From Denitrovibrio sp. (GTDB taxonomy: Bacteria; Chrysiogenota; Deferribacteres; Deferribacterales; Geovibrionaceae), in the NCBI GenBank assembly GCA_002869185.1, contig PKTN01000005.1, positions 248,001-312,000 on the forward strand: a DNA stretch of 64,000 nucleotides, given 5' to 3'. The notes beneath the pieces are model-generated. The model did not search any database, had not been told where the DNA came from, and saw only the letters and a list, made by a program, of their open reading frames with translations. Positions 18,900 to 29,518 of the stretch are shown piece by piece (position 1 is the first letter of the stretch; each line of letters starts with the position of its first letter). The translations under genes were made by a program, and so were the position numbers.

Positions 18900-19210
18900 A
18901 CTGTACTCTCTGGGGCTATCTTTAGTCTTTTATCAGATATATCCTCTTCACATACAGAACATATACCAAAATTGCCACGATTAAGACGCAAAAGAGCTTC
19001 TTCTAATCGTTGTTGTCTCATCTTTTTACTACGTAGGTTTGACTGTGCGATACTCTGAGCTTGGATAGCCTCCATGCGACTCAGACGACCAATCGCAGTA
19101 TCAGTAGAGATAGGTTTTACAGACTCGGTCAAAGAGGTAATAGTTAATTTCAGACTGGCAATCTCATCTTCGATTATCTGCTTATACTCTTCAAACTGGG
19201 CATCTGTCAT
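18875..19210 (-). CDS. TraR/DksA-type C4 zinc-finger protein
   Basis: CSVCEEDISDKRLKIAPESTVCMDC zinc finger behind coiled-coil. Confidence 0.85.
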   Translation of the reverse strand: MTDAQFEEYKQIIEDEIASLKLTITSLTESVKPISTDTAIGRLSRMEAIQAQSIAQSNLRSKKMRQQRLEEALLRLNRGNFGICSVCEEDISDKRLKIAPESTVCMDCLQR

Positions 19211-19863
19211 ACTTGCATCCTTTTTGATGTGTCTAAAGAACTCTTAAAACTAGTCAAAAGGTGTCTAGGCTTACGGTTTATCTTTTCTGCCAATGCTGTA
19301 GCAAGCTTATCCATCTCTTCGCTATTATCTGCTATACCAGTAAGAAACCCCGCCTCATACATGAACGATGCAGGAGCAACCTCACCTGAAAAGAAGAATC
19401 GATTTGCATAACCACTCTTCATCTGCCTTGTCACTGACTGGGTTCCGCCAAAACCAGTAATTATCCCTAGTTTTGATCCTGGGTGTGCAAATTTGCTCCT
19501 GGCTGTCGCAAACCTGAAATCGCAAGCGGACGAAAAATCGACTCCGCCACCCATGCAAAAGCCATCTATCTCTGCGATAATTATCTGTGGCATTGATCTC
19601 ATAAGACCAAACAAGGTGTTACCTAGTCTTGAAAACCATTTTGCATCGAAACCACTATAGATATTTAATGTCTTCAGATCTGCACCCACGGCGAAACAAC
19701 CACCATGCCCATGTATACGCATAACCTTCGCTGGACTATCCTCAAGCTTACGAAGCGCGAATATAATCTGTTTTAGATTCTCTGCATCAAGCAGGGTAAA
19801 TTGCCCCTCAGCAGGGACAAGATCAACATAGGCTACAAGCCCTTCAACTCTAGTTTTTATCAT
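19207..19863 (-). CDS. enoyl-CoA hydratase/isomerase family protein
   Basis: GHGGCFAVGADLK, AEIDGFCMGGGVDFSSACDFRFATARSKFAHPGSKLGIITGFGGTQ; probable start MIKTRVEGL at 19863. Confidence 0.88.
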   Translation of the reverse strand: MIKTRVEGLVAYVDLVPAEGQFTLLDAENLKQIIFALRKLEDSPAKVMRIHGHGGCFAVGADLKTLNIYSGFDAKWFSRLGNTLFGLMRSMPQIIIAEIDGFCMGGGVDFSSACDFRFATARSKFAHPGSKLGIITGFGGTQSVTRQMKSGYANRFFFSGEVAPASFMYEAGFLTGIADNSEEMDKLATALAEKINRKPRHLLTSFKSSLDTSKRMQV

Positions 19864-19864
19864 A

Positions 19865-20665
19865 TCAAAACCTGTAATCTTCCCATCTATCAGTAAATTC
19901 AGGATCACGCTTCTCTATAAATGCCTTAGTTCCTTCGTTTTTGTCATTTGTGGTAAAGCAAAAGCTGAAAGCGTTCTGTTCGAGCAGCAGAGCTTTATCA
20001 AAGTCCATATCTATAGAATTATTTATAGTCTCTTTAGCGAGCCCTATAGCAAAAGCGCTCCTCTTAGATATCATCTCTGAAAACTTTTCCACTTTTTCAG
20101 TCATTAGCGTATTATCGCTAAATATCTTTGTTACAATCCCTTTATCGTAAAGCTCATTCGGAGCTACTTTATCACCTGTAAAAACAAGATATTTTACAAA
20201 TGTCTCGTAGATTTTCCTGTGTGCGAGCTGTGTCCCACCGAAGCCCGGCATAAAACCATACTCTGTCTCATTAAAACAAAAACGACTCCTTTCAGTAGCA
20301 AAGACTAAATCGCAGGCCAAAGCCATTTCAAATGCAGGTCCGAAGCAGTCTCCATCTATTTGCATAAGCACAGGTTTCTTCATAGACCTGATTAGCTGTA
20401 TTATACGTTGCCCACGCATATTGTAATGTTTAGTCTCAACATCATCTAGCTCTTGCAATCTCTCAATATTATGCCCACGAGAAAATACATCTTGCTGACC
20501 ACTCTTGACGATAACAATATCAGCATCCCTGAGACCCTCGGCCTCAAGAAGTGCGCTATAAATTCCATCCATCATGTCAGAGCAGAAAAGATTCCCTTCT
20601 ACAGTGCAGTTAAGTGTCAAATGGTAAGCTCTTTCATTCAATTCAGTAGCTAATGTCTTATTCAT
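19865..20665 (-). CDS. enoyl-CoA hydratase/isomerase family protein
   Basis: QDVFSRGHNIERL, MQIDGDCFGPAFEMALACDLVFATERSRFCFNETEYGFMPGFGGTQ. Confidence 0.88.
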   Translation of the reverse strand: MNKTLATELNERAYHLTLNCTVEGNLFCSDMMDGIYSALLEAEGLRDADIVIVKSGQQDVFSRGHNIERLQELDDVETKHYNMRGQRIIQLIRSMKKPVLMQIDGDCFGPAFEMALACDLVFATERSRFCFNETEYGFMPGFGGTQLAHRKIYETFVKYLVFTGDKVAPNELYDKGIVTKIFSDNTLMTEKVEKFSEMISKRSAFAIGLAKETINNSIDMDFDKALLLEQNAFSFCFTTNDKNEGTKAFIEKRDPEFTDRWEDYRF

Positions 20666-20669
20666 AAAT

Positions 20670-20993
20670 CTAAACCCTCACAGAAACAACAATAATTAGA
20701 ACCAGTATAATAGATAAGCAATATACTGAATATTTCTTAGTATTACTAAACAAATAATAGAAAAAAAGAAAAAAAAGTACAGCCATAGGCGTGAGTATTA
20801 TTGAAAGAGTACCTAAATACATCAAGCCTGCACCATCAACAAATAGGGATCCATCAAGCATGTTAGCAATAGACAGGTTAATCTCCTCATGATATCGACC
20901 CGTCACACTAAATATGCCCCCTATCAACATAAATATAAGCCCAATCGCCAGGCCTGTACGCATTATCTTAGATATAGATATCTCTGGCATCAT
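20670..20993 (-). CDS. DUF1634 membrane protein
   Basis: Three-TM small protein overlapping a TauE/SafE gene by 4 nt; this pairing is common for DUF1634. Confidence 0.7.
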   Translation of the reverse strand: MMPEISISKIMRTGLAIGLIFMLIGGIFSVTGRYHEEINLSIANMLDGSLFVDGAGLMYLGTLSIILTPMAVLFFLFFYYLFSNTKKYSVYCLSIILVLIIVVSVRV

Positions 20994-21814
20994 CCAAACA
21001 CCGCCTTATAAGCCATCTGAGATGCAACCAGAAGCACAAAAAGTATAAACAACATTTTTATATTTTTATTCTGCACTTTCGACAATCGGCCAGTTGCAAA
21101 TTTAGAACCTGCAAAAACACCTATAACCATAGTTCCAGCAGCGCCAGGGTGTAAATACCCGTTCAAAAGATATGGCACAGACCCAGCAGCAGCAGTGAAG
21201 CATATCATAAAATTACTAGTGGCAGTCGCCGCTTTGATAGGAACTTTTGAGATTATATTCATAGCAGGGACTTTAAACACGCCCCCACCTAGACCAAGCA
21301 TACCTGATGTGATCCCTGCCAAAAAAGCCACCAAGGTAGTCTTGCCAGCTGATTTTACTTTATAATATTTAAGCTCTCCAGCTTGTAAATCCATAAATGA
21401 TCTGTCTAGTTCGCCCATCTCTTCTGGTTTCTCGTTTGTTGATGTTTCAACCTCGGATTTTTTCCACATTATGAATGCAGTAATAAACATAATGGTTGCA
21501 AAAGTAGTTGAAAGAACTTTTTCGCTCAGATTGATGCTAGCCATTCCACCAGAGACAGCACCCACTATAGCGGCAAACTCCATTGAAACCCCTAGTTTAA
21601 CATTCACTTGATTTCTAAGTAGGTTTACAGATGTAATGCTTAAACTAGAAGCGATTATCACCACCAAGGAGACGGCAACAGCCTCATGAACAGGGTAATT
21701 AAAAAAGACGACAAGGATAGGGACGATAAGTGCACCACCACCAACCCCAAGGAGGTAGGCGACAATTGCTGAAATAAAACCTAAAATAAGTAGACCTAAA
21801 AATTCAAGCCCCAT
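20990..21814 (-). CDS. sulfite exporter TauE/SafE family protein
   Basis: GVGGGALIVPILVVFF, GITSGMLGLGGGVFKVPAMN duplicated motif. Confidence 0.9.
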   Translation of the reverse strand: MGLEFLGLLILGFISAIVAYLLGVGGGALIVPILVVFFNYPVHEAVAVSLVVIIASSLSITSVNLLRNQVNVKLGVSMEFAAIVGAVSGGMASINLSEKVLSTTFATIMFITAFIMWKKSEVETSTNEKPEEMGELDRSFMDLQAGELKYYKVKSAGKTTLVAFLAGITSGMLGLGGGVFKVPAMNIISKVPIKAATATSNFMICFTAAAGSVPYLLNGYLHPGAAGTMVIGVFAGSKFATGRLSKVQNKNIKMLFILFVLLVASQMAYKAVFG

Positions 21815-21845
21815 CTATCAATCACCTCTCGACAAGAAAACAATA

Positions 21846-22712
21846 CTACTTCTTCCCGGTAAGATAAACACCAAATCCTACTGCGAGCATACTAAATATA
21901 TCTATTATTGTAATAGCTTCACCTAGTAAAATGAAACCCAAAAAGCCTGTGAAAATAGGAATACTATAATACACAGCACCTGTTTTTGCCGCACCTATCA
22001 TGCCTATCGCTCTGTTCCAAAACATGAATGAAACGAACGAGGCAAAGACTCCTATATATAAAAAGACACCTATCTGCTGAACTCCAAGAAGCGTAGGCGT
22101 AAACCAAATCTCCTGAATTATATAAAGTGGCAGAAGCATTATAAAGCCAGCTACAAAGGTTGTAAATATGAGCGCATTCACGCTGATCTTCGCTGGCTTC
22201 TTCCTTACGAGCACTGAATATGAAGCGAATACACCAGCAGCAATTAGCATTATTAAATCACCGATAGCAACCTTAAGCTCTAATATCCTCACTGGATGAC
22301 CATCCGTTATAAGGCTCAAAAGACCTAATGTCGCCATTAAAAAACCAAAAAGACCAAGTCTACTCAGTCTCTCCCCTGCAAAAAAGAATGAAAACACCAA
22401 AATAAACACTGGGACAGCTGTAGATATAACTGCGATATTGAATGCTGATGTTGTATGTGCAGCCGTATAAAGGAGAGTATTAAAGAGTGTAATCCCTAGA
22501 AACGCCAGAATTATAAGGTATCGCCAATGTTTCTTTACAAGTGGTAAATCCTTGCGAAATGATGCATATGTCCAAGGGACACATATAAGAAGTGCCACAA
22601 ACCATCGCCAGAATGACACACCTATAGGCGGAACCGACTCAGCAAGAAATCTCGCAGCGACAGCATTACCCGACCACAAAATCGTCGCAAACAAAGCGTA
22701 TAAGTATCCCAT
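21846..22712 (-). CDS. EamA/DMT family transporter
   Basis: Ten-TM pattern; LWSGNAVAARFLAESVPPIGVSFWRWFVALL. Confidence 0.88.
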   Translation of the reverse strand: MGYLYALFATILWSGNAVAARFLAESVPPIGVSFWRWFVALLICVPWTYASFRKDLPLVKKHWRYLIILAFLGITLFNTLLYTAAHTTSAFNIAVISTAVPVFILVFSFFFAGERLSRLGLFGFLMATLGLLSLITDGHPVRILELKVAIGDLIMLIAAGVFASYSVLVRKKPAKISVNALIFTTFVAGFIMLLPLYIIQEIWFTPTLLGVQQIGVFLYIGVFASFVSFMFWNRAIGMIGAAKTGAVYYSIPIFTGFLGFILLGEAITIIDIFSMLAVGFGVYLTGKK

Positions 22713-22811
22713 TTTTTCTCCATCACCAGCATAACGTCATATTTGACAGACTTTACTTGCACAAAGTAGCATAGATGGTTATATTCGCATAAAAGAATAA
22801 GGATAGCGACA

Positions 22812-23861
22812 TTGAAAAAGATATTAATATTTAATCCATCATATATGGGTGACTCTATACTGACCACCCCACTCATCAAAGCTCTAAAACTCAAACTTCC
22901 AGAGAGCTATATCGCTTTTTGTGTTAGACCAGAGAATGTTGACCTTTTTGAGGGTGTAGACTTCATTGACGAAGTTATCGCATTTGACAAAAGAGGTGCT
23001 GACAGTGGGCTTGGCGGAGCAATCTCTTTTGCTAAAAAGCTTCGTGAAAAAAACTTCGACCTAGTTATATCCCCTCATATGTCATTCAGAACAAGTTTAG
23101 TACTTGCTCTTTCTAAAATACCTGAGAGACTCGGCTTTGTTGAATCAAAGATGTCTTTCATATACACCATGAGCTGTGCGAAAGATCTCACTTACCACGA
23201 GGTAGAGAGATACATCCTCTTATATGATCGCCTCTTTAGCGAATACCCTAAAGATAGGATAAAACCTTCAGTCTTTCACGATGAAAAACTTTCTGACAAA
23301 TTCAGAGCAGAACTTGGCGACAAGCTGGTAGGTATTAATCCTGGTAGCGTTTGGGAAACAAAAAAATGGCCGGCGGAGAATTTTGCCGCTGTAGCTGACA
23401 TGCTTAAAGACAAAGGATACACTCCTGTGATTATCGGCTCAGAGGCTGACAGACCAGAGGTGGACAAACTCCTAGAAGCAGCTAAATACGACCATATAAA
23501 TTTCTGTGGCAAATCTCCACTCAGAGAACTGCCATCACTAATATCTACATTCGAATATCTAGTCACAAACGACAGCGGACCTATGCATATTGCTGTTTCT
23601 ACTGGTGTTCCTTGCGTTGCGATCTTCGGTCCAACAGTTAGAAGTCTCGGTTTTTACCCATACGATGACGAATCTAAGATTGCTGAGATAGAGGGACTAC
23701 CTTGCCGTCCATGCGGAAAACATGGAAGCAAAAAATGCCCAGAGAAACACTTTAAATGTATGCTTGAGATACTCCCTGAAAATGTTGTAACTCTCTTTGA
23801 TGTTGTGTCTCATATTGAAGTAGCTAGAGTCCCTAAGTTTAAAACCGAAAAGGTAGACTAG
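22812..23861 (+). CDS. waaF: lipopolysaccharide heptosyltransferase II-like (GT9)
   Basis: NPSYMGDSILTTPL, GINPGSVWETKKWPAENFA, TNDSGPMHIAVSTGVPCVAIFGPT. Confidence 0.88.
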   Translation: MKKILIFNPSYMGDSILTTPLIKALKLKLPESYIAFCVRPENVDLFEGVDFIDEVIAFDKRGADSGLGGAISFAKKLREKNFDLVISPHMSFRTSLVLALSKIPERLGFVESKMSFIYTMSCAKDLTYHEVERYILLYDRLFSEYPKDRIKPSVFHDEKLSDKFRAELGDKLVGINPGSVWETKKWPAENFAAVADMLKDKGYTPVIIGSEADRPEVDKLLEAAKYDHINFCGKSPLRELPSLISTFEYLVTNDSGPMHIAVSTGVPCVAIFGPTVRSLGFYPYDDESKIAEIEGLPCRPCGKHGSKKCPEKHFKCMLEILPENVVTLFDVVSHIEVARVPKFKTEKVD

Positions 23862-24812
23862 ATGAAAATTCTCTTTGTCCGCTTCAGTTCACTGGGGGAC
23901 GTTGCCCTTACAACTGGGGTGATGCAATATGTTAGCCAAATGTTGCCAGACGCTGAGATCGATGTTCTCACCTATGCTGAATACACTCCTATATTTGCAA
24001 ACCTTCCGTTTGTGCAAAATGTATTCGGATATGAGAAATCCAGAGGGATATCCGAATATTTTTATATCGTTCAGAATGAGTTCGAAGAGCATGACTATAT
24101 ATTCGATCTTCATGGGAAGATTCGTTCGAAGTTTCTGAAGTTTCACTCAAAAGCCAGCTATCACTGCTATAAAAAGGACTCCAAAGCTAGACGTGCTTTT
24201 GTTAAAAACAGAAAGCTTAACGATCGTCTTGATATGCATGTGGTTGAGAAATACTTCGAATCCGTAATAAAACCTCTAGGTATACCTATGCCTGAGCTTG
24301 AGGCACTTAGACCTGTGCTTGTCAGACATGTCGAAACTATAAACAAAAAAGTATTTGTACATACATTCGCTAGCAAGACGACCAAAGCTTATCCATATGC
24401 TAAAGAGCTAGCCGAAAAGCTGATAGAAAATGGCTATACACATATTTTTGGTGGTGTTGGTAACGCTCCGCAGGTTGAGGGCATTATAGACAACACAGGT
24501 AAGATAGACCTTAACGAGATGCTGGACATTATCGCCTCGTGCGAATTCGCCATATCAACAGATTCTGGACCGATGCATTTAGCAATTGGGCTGAATAAAC
24601 CCACTATAGGAATTTTCGGTTCAACAACAAAACATTTCGGTTTTTACCCATCTTTTAAAGATTGTTACGTTTTAGAAGATAATAGTGTGGAATGTCGCCC
24701 GTGTGATGTACACGGTCTTGATAAGTGCCCGAAGGAACACTTTAAATGCATGAACTCTTTGAAGCCAAAGCTTGTAATTGACCTTCTAGCTCAGATGAAG
24801 GTATCAGAATAA
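23862..24812 (+). CDS. glycosyltransferase family 9 (heptosyltransferase-like)
   Basis: ILFVRFSSLGDVALTTGV, STDSGPMHLAIGLNKPTIGIFGST. Confidence 0.88.
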   Translation: MKILFVRFSSLGDVALTTGVMQYVSQMLPDAEIDVLTYAEYTPIFANLPFVQNVFGYEKSRGISEYFYIVQNEFEEHDYIFDLHGKIRSKFLKFHSKASYHCYKKDSKARRAFVKNRKLNDRLDMHVVEKYFESVIKPLGIPMPELEALRPVLVRHVETINKKVFVHTFASKTTKAYPYAKELAEKLIENGYTHIFGGVGNAPQVEGIIDNTGKIDLNEMLDIIASCEFAISTDSGPMHLAIGLNKPTIGIFGSTTKHFGFYPSFKDCYVLEDNSVECRPCDVHGLDKCPKEHFKCMNSLKPKLVIDLLAQMKVSE

Positions 24813-26052
24813 TATAGACATCGTTAATGTTAGTCCCTGTCAAACCTGTTTTCATCAGTGCGTCATTCTTTGCAAAAAACTCATAAGCATTATTATTAAG
24901 AGCAAAGACCTCAGCGTCATCCTTATCCACTAGTTCATCAACATAGGCTCCAGCAGCATCTGTATTACCGTCCATACCATCAGTAGAGGCACAAAGAGCG
25001 TATGTCTCCGCAGGTTTATCTATCAGAAGATACTCAATAGCTAGTTGCTGACACCTGCCACCCTTCCCTTCACCACGCACATTAACAGTAACCTCACCAC
25101 CAAATACCATACATATCGGTTTATTGTCAGAGTATGTCATAAGGTTTTCACCAATCTGAGAAGCCATCTCTTCTGCGGCGTCAACAGCATCACTCTCAAG
25201 CTGACCATATATCTTTGTCCGATATCCCATCTCATAGGCCTTCTCGCCAGCAGCCTGTATGCCACCCATATTTGTCCCTATATTATGGAAATTGTAATCG
25301 CTATCCTGACCTTTGACAGTATCTGGAAATTTTCCATTTTATCCACTTATCAACACATCTATAACTTTTTTGGGGAGTTTATCCTTAAGCTGATATCTCT
25401 CGATAACCTCAATAGCGTCAGACCAAGTTGTCTCGTCATAATATGTCGCACCAGATGCGATAGCGTTCCGAGCACCCGATAGTACGTCGGATATGGCGAG
25501 TGTAACGCTCTTAGCAGGGCTTGCCATCTCAGCAAGTCGACCACCCTTTATACTAGAAATATGCCTTCTGACGGTGTTTATCTCTTCGATATCTGCACCA
25601 GATTTAATGAGTATATCAAAGGTTTTCATCTTTTCGTCTAAGGATATCCCAAAAGCGGGCGAGCATAAAATAGCTGATCCACCACCAGAAACTAGAAAAA
25701 CACACAAGGTCTCCTCATCAGCCTGCGAAGCGAGTGAAAGCATCTTTTCAGCAGCGACCACACTCCCTTCATTCGGAAGAGGATGTCCAGCTTTTATAAC
25801 TTCAATGTTTTCAGGGAACTGACAGACAGGAGATTCATTAGAGACAACAATACCTTTATCCACCTGACAAACAGATAAAAAGCCTCTAGCCATTCCGCAT
25901 GCGGCTTTACCAAAGGCAAACATATATATTTTTTCTGGGGTATATTCGAAATCTGGATTATCCATGACAGCTTCACGAACCAGACGCTCAGGATCGGCAT
26001 ATTCCACAGCAGCAGTAAATATGTCTCGCAGGTCTGCTCGATAGTCTTTCAT
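24742..26052 (-). pseudogene. glycerate 2-kinase (DUF4147/MOFRL family) interrupted by in-frame TAA (25339-25341)
   Basis: N-part FAFGKAACGMARGF, SGGGSAILCSP, VRRHISSIKGGRLAE; C-part MVFGGEVTVNVRGEGKGGRCQQLAIEYL, STDGMDGNTDAAGAYVD; same frame. Confidence 0.85.
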
Positions 26053-26714
26053 CGTCCTGTTTTCTTCCTTAGCTTTGCTAGGCTAGCCATATTATCTATT
26101 ATAAGTTGGAAATTAGCGATCTCATCGCCCATGCCAAAGTATTTCTCTGCTAGATCGTAATCCATACGGATATTCATCGCTATGACACCAAGGTTATTTA
26201 TAGCAAAAAAGTTAGAAGGATCTTTCTCTATCCCTTCCAGATAAAGCTTTTCTGCCTCATCATACTTTTTGTCAGCCATCAGTTTGTCTGCCTCCGCAAA
26301 GGTCTCCACTGCGGCTAATGCTTCTTTAAAGCTCTTTTCGCTAGCACAAACACCCATCTTCTTTGTCATTAGATTTTTTTCTTTATCTGACATAGCAAGG
26401 TTTTTTGCTAGTTTAAAAAACCTAGATGCACTCTCTTGATCTTTTTTAGACCAATAGATATCACCTAGAGCCCTACATAACTCATAAGAATCACCAAGCC
26501 TTGCTCGTTCAAGCTCGACATACTTTTCAGCCTCGTCATAATTCTCCATGGCGTAGTTTACCATCCCTAGATTATAACACGTTCCAGTTCTATCTGGTTC
26601 GATAGCGAGAATTTTTCGGAAATATTTGTCCGCTTTAATAAATTTAGATAAGGTGTAGCTCTTAAAAGCGACCCTTTCATATGTACTTACAAAGAATTTA
26701 TCAATTATATTCAT
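26049..26714 (-). CDS. tetratricopeptide repeat protein
   Basis: TPR repeats (GTCYNLGMVNYAMENYDEAEKYVE, FFAINNLGVIAMNIRMDYDLAEKYF). Confidence 0.8.
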   Translation of the reverse strand: MNIIDKFFVSTYERVAFKSYTLSKFIKADKYFRKILAIEPDRTGTCYNLGMVNYAMENYDEAEKYVELERARLGDSYELCRALGDIYWSKKDQESASRFFKLAKNLAMSDKEKNLMTKKMGVCASEKSFKEALAAVETFAEADKLMADKKYDEAEKLYLEGIEKDPSNFFAINNLGVIAMNIRMDYDLAEKYFGMGDEIANFQLIIDNMASLAKLRKKTGR

Positions 26715-26830
26715 ACAATATAAATACCCCTTGTTTCGCTGTGGGTCAAATGAATTGACACATGATCTTATCCATTATATAACCCGATAGCGAAAAATAA
26801 TAAAAATCATAATATATAGAGGTAACTCAA

Positions 26831-28735
26831 ATGACTTTCGATAAGGCTTTCACTCAGGAAGATAAAAAAGAACTCGAACAACTAGCATCCCTCAGTAGAG
26901 GCGACATACTCAAAGCGACTTCACTAGCGGCAAGCGGGCACCCAGGTGGCTCTATGTCAACTATCGACATGCTACTCACTGTTTATAAATTTGCTAACAT
27001 CTCACCAGAAAACTGGGGAGAGAGCACAAGAGACAGAATATACGTTTCACACGGTCACACATCCCCAGCTGTTTACTCAGCTCTCGCACGTAACGGTTTC
27101 TTCGACATAGACGAAGCTATTGGTCAGTTCAGGCTGGCGGGTAGCATCTACGAAGGGCACATCGAGCGTATGGTTAAGGGTGTTGAGTGGACTACAGGTA
27201 ACCTCGGGCAGGGACTCTCTGCTGCATGTGGTGCGGCAATCGCTGGTAAGATCAGAGATGAAGAATTCGACGTTTACTGCTTTATGGGTGACGGTGAACA
27301 GCAAAAAGGTCAGCAAGCAGAAGCTAGAAGATTCGCTGCACAACACGATCTTTCAAACATCACAGCATTCATCGACTACAACAAACTCCAGATCAGTGGA
27401 AACATCGAAGAAGTTATGTACCAGAACATAGTTGACGATTACTCAGCTGACGGCTGGCACGTTATCGTTGTTGATGGTCACGACTTCGAAAAACTTTATA
27501 CTGCTATCAGCTACGGCAAGACTGTCGATCAGCCAGTACTAATACTCGCAGAGACTGTAATGGGTAAAGGCGTATCATTCATGGAAAACATCCACGGATA
27601 TCACGGTAAGCCACTCACTGAAGAGCAACTCGCTACAGCACTCACTGAGCTTAACCTTGAAAATGACTTCGATAAATATAAAGAGATCAGAAAAGCTTTT
27701 GTTTACGATCATTCAGACCACGAGCTTGACTCTCCAGAGGTTGTAGTAAAATACGACTCTAAAGAGTACGGACTCGATGAGAAGACTGATTGTCGTTCAG
27801 CTTTTGGTGACGCGATTTATAGTCTAGTTAAAAACTCTCAAGATGAAGGCATGACACCTTTTGCAGTATTCGACTGTGACCTAGCTGGCTCTGTTAAGAC
27901 CGACAAGGTAGAGAAAGAATTCCCAGTAAATTTTGTTCAATCTGGTATTCAGGAACACCACACAACTGTTGCCGCTGGTGCTGCTAGCTGTAACGGCGTT
28001 GTAAGCTTCTTCGCTGATTTTGGTGTTTTTGGTGTAGACGAAGTTTACAACCAGCAGAGACTTAACGACCTTAACGGTGCTGGACTCAAAACTGTAACAA
28101 CACACGTTGGTATGGATGTGTGTGAAGACGGAAAGACCCACCAGTGTCTCGACTATGTAGGTGCTATGAGAAACATCTTCGGCTTCCGTGTTATCACACC
28201 TGCTGACCCTAACCAAACATACAAAGCAGTATGCTACGCTGCTGAAAACCCTGGTAACTTCCTTGTTGCTATGGGACGTTCTAAACTTGACACTATCGCT
28301 AATATAGATGGAACCAAACCAGCTTTCGGCGATGACTATACATTCGAATACGGTAAGGTTGACCTGCTTCGTGATGGTGATTTCGCTATCGCTACATACG
28401 GAACAATGACAAACAGAGCTCTCAAAGTTGCTGAGCTTCTCAAAGAGGCTGGACTTAACGCTGCAGTACTTAACTGCTCTTGTCCACTTCACCCTGATAT
28501 GGGCGCATTCGAAAAATTTACTGACAAGCCAGTATTCGTTTATGAAGATCATAACGAATTCACAGGTCTTGCCGCATCACTAGCTAATAGATTCTCTGAT
28601 GTTGGCACTGGAACAAAGATTGTACGTTTCGGAGCTAGAGGATATGCATACTCAGGAAAACCTGACGATATCTTCAAGATGATAGGACTTGATCCTGAAT
28701 CTGTAGCTGAATCAATCAAAGAAGAACTTGCATGA
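26831..28735 (+). CDS. tkt: transketolase
   Basis: GDILKATSLAASGHPGGSMS, GNLGQGLSAACGAAIA, MGDGEQQKGQQAEA TPP motif, SGIQEHHTTVAAGAASCNG. Confidence 0.92.
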   Translation: MTFDKAFTQEDKKELEQLASLSRGDILKATSLAASGHPGGSMSTIDMLLTVYKFANISPENWGESTRDRIYVSHGHTSPAVYSALARNGFFDIDEAIGQFRLAGSIYEGHIERMVKGVEWTTGNLGQGLSAACGAAIAGKIRDEEFDVYCFMGDGEQQKGQQAEARRFAAQHDLSNITAFIDYNKLQISGNIEEVMYQNIVDDYSADGWHVIVVDGHDFEKLYTAISYGKTVDQPVLILAETVMGKGVSFMENIHGYHGKPLTEEQLATALTELNLENDFDKYKEIRKAFVYDHSDHELDSPEVVVKYDSKEYGLDEKTDCRSAFGDAIYSLVKNSQDEGMTPFAVFDCDLAGSVKTDKVEKEFPVNFVQSGIQEHHTTVAAGAASCNGVVSFFADFGVFGVDEVYNQQRLNDLNGAGLKTVTTHVGMDVCEDGKTHQCLDYVGAMRNIFGFRVITPADPNQTYKAVCYAAENPGNFLVAMGRSKLDTIANIDGTKPAFGDDYTFEYGKVDLLRDGDFAIATYGTMTNRALKVAELLKEAGLNAAVLNCSCPLHPDMGAFEKFTDKPVFVYEDHNEFTGLAASLANRFSDVGTGTKIVRFGARGYAYSGKPDDIFKMIGLDPESVAESIKEELA

Positions 28736-29409
28736 TTATTCACGGTAGAAACACAGTCGTAGAAGCTCTCAAACTGGGGATAGTCAAACTCCTATTTGTT
28801 AAAGTTAATTCGACTTTTGACGTAACAGAATACGACGTGGAGACACGTACTTACGGACCTAAAGAATTCGAACACTACTATGGTAAAGAGTCTCAGGGGA
28901 TCGCCGCTGAGATCAAAGATATATTACCTAAAAAGTTCGACAAAGCATTCGATGAGCTTGTAGATAGTGGACCTATTGTCCTTCTCGACAGGATATTCGA
29001 CCCTATGAACTACGGAGCTATCATCAGAGCTGCAAACTGCTTTGGCGTAAAAAACATACTCGTTGGCTTCGATAGGCAAGCACCTATCACACCTGCTGTT
29101 TGTAAAGCTTCAAGTGGAACTATATTCCACACAAACATCGTTGGTGCAGTTAATACTGCTACTGCTCTGAAGAAGCTTCAGGAGAATGGCTATACCGCTT
29201 ATGCTGCTGACGTTAACGGAACAATAGAATTAAAAAATACTCAGTTCGATGAGAAAGCTATCATCATTATGGGTTCTGAAGGGAAAGGGATTCGTCCTGC
29301 TCTTTTAGACTCTTCTGATGTACACCTTAAAATACCTATGAGTGGTGATATAGACTCTCTGAATGTTTCACAAAGTGCGGCAGTAATTCTTTACGAATTT
29401 GCTAAGTGA
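28732..29409 (+). CDS. rlmB: TrmH/RlmB family 23S rRNA 2'-O-methyltransferase
   Basis: GRNTVVEAL, LLDRIFDPMNYGAIIRAANCFG, IIMGSEGKGIRPALL, IPMSGDIDSLNVSQSAAVILYE. Confidence 0.9.
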   Translation: MIIHGRNTVVEALKLGIVKLLFVKVNSTFDVTEYDVETRTYGPKEFEHYYGKESQGIAAEIKDILPKKFDKAFDELVDSGPIVLLDRIFDPMNYGAIIRAANCFGVKNILVGFDRQAPITPAVCKASSGTIFHTNIVGAVNTATALKKLQENGYTAYAADVNGTIELKNTQFDEKAIIIMGSEGKGIRPALLDSSDVHLKIPMSGDIDSLNVSQSAAVILYEFAK

Positions 29410-29518
29410 TTTTGTTAACTAGTTTTTAATAAAAGTTAACATATTGAGGTTTATACGAGAATTTTTACAAAAAGAGTTGACATAACAACAGCTTTTTTAT
29501 ATTTTACGAGCAAACTAG

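Noticed and set aside
19207-20665. Two adjacent enoyl-CoA hydratase genes as a split single gene
   Set aside because: Each has its own complete crotonase fold signature (oxyanion-hole regions); this is a tandem paralogue pair
23929-24385. Short alternative ORFs inside the GT9 gene
   Set aside because: Fully contained in a well-supported coding sequence
27881-28552. Antisense ORF (223 aa) opposite tkt
   Set aside because: Overlaps conserved transketolase coding sequence; composition typical of a shadow ORF
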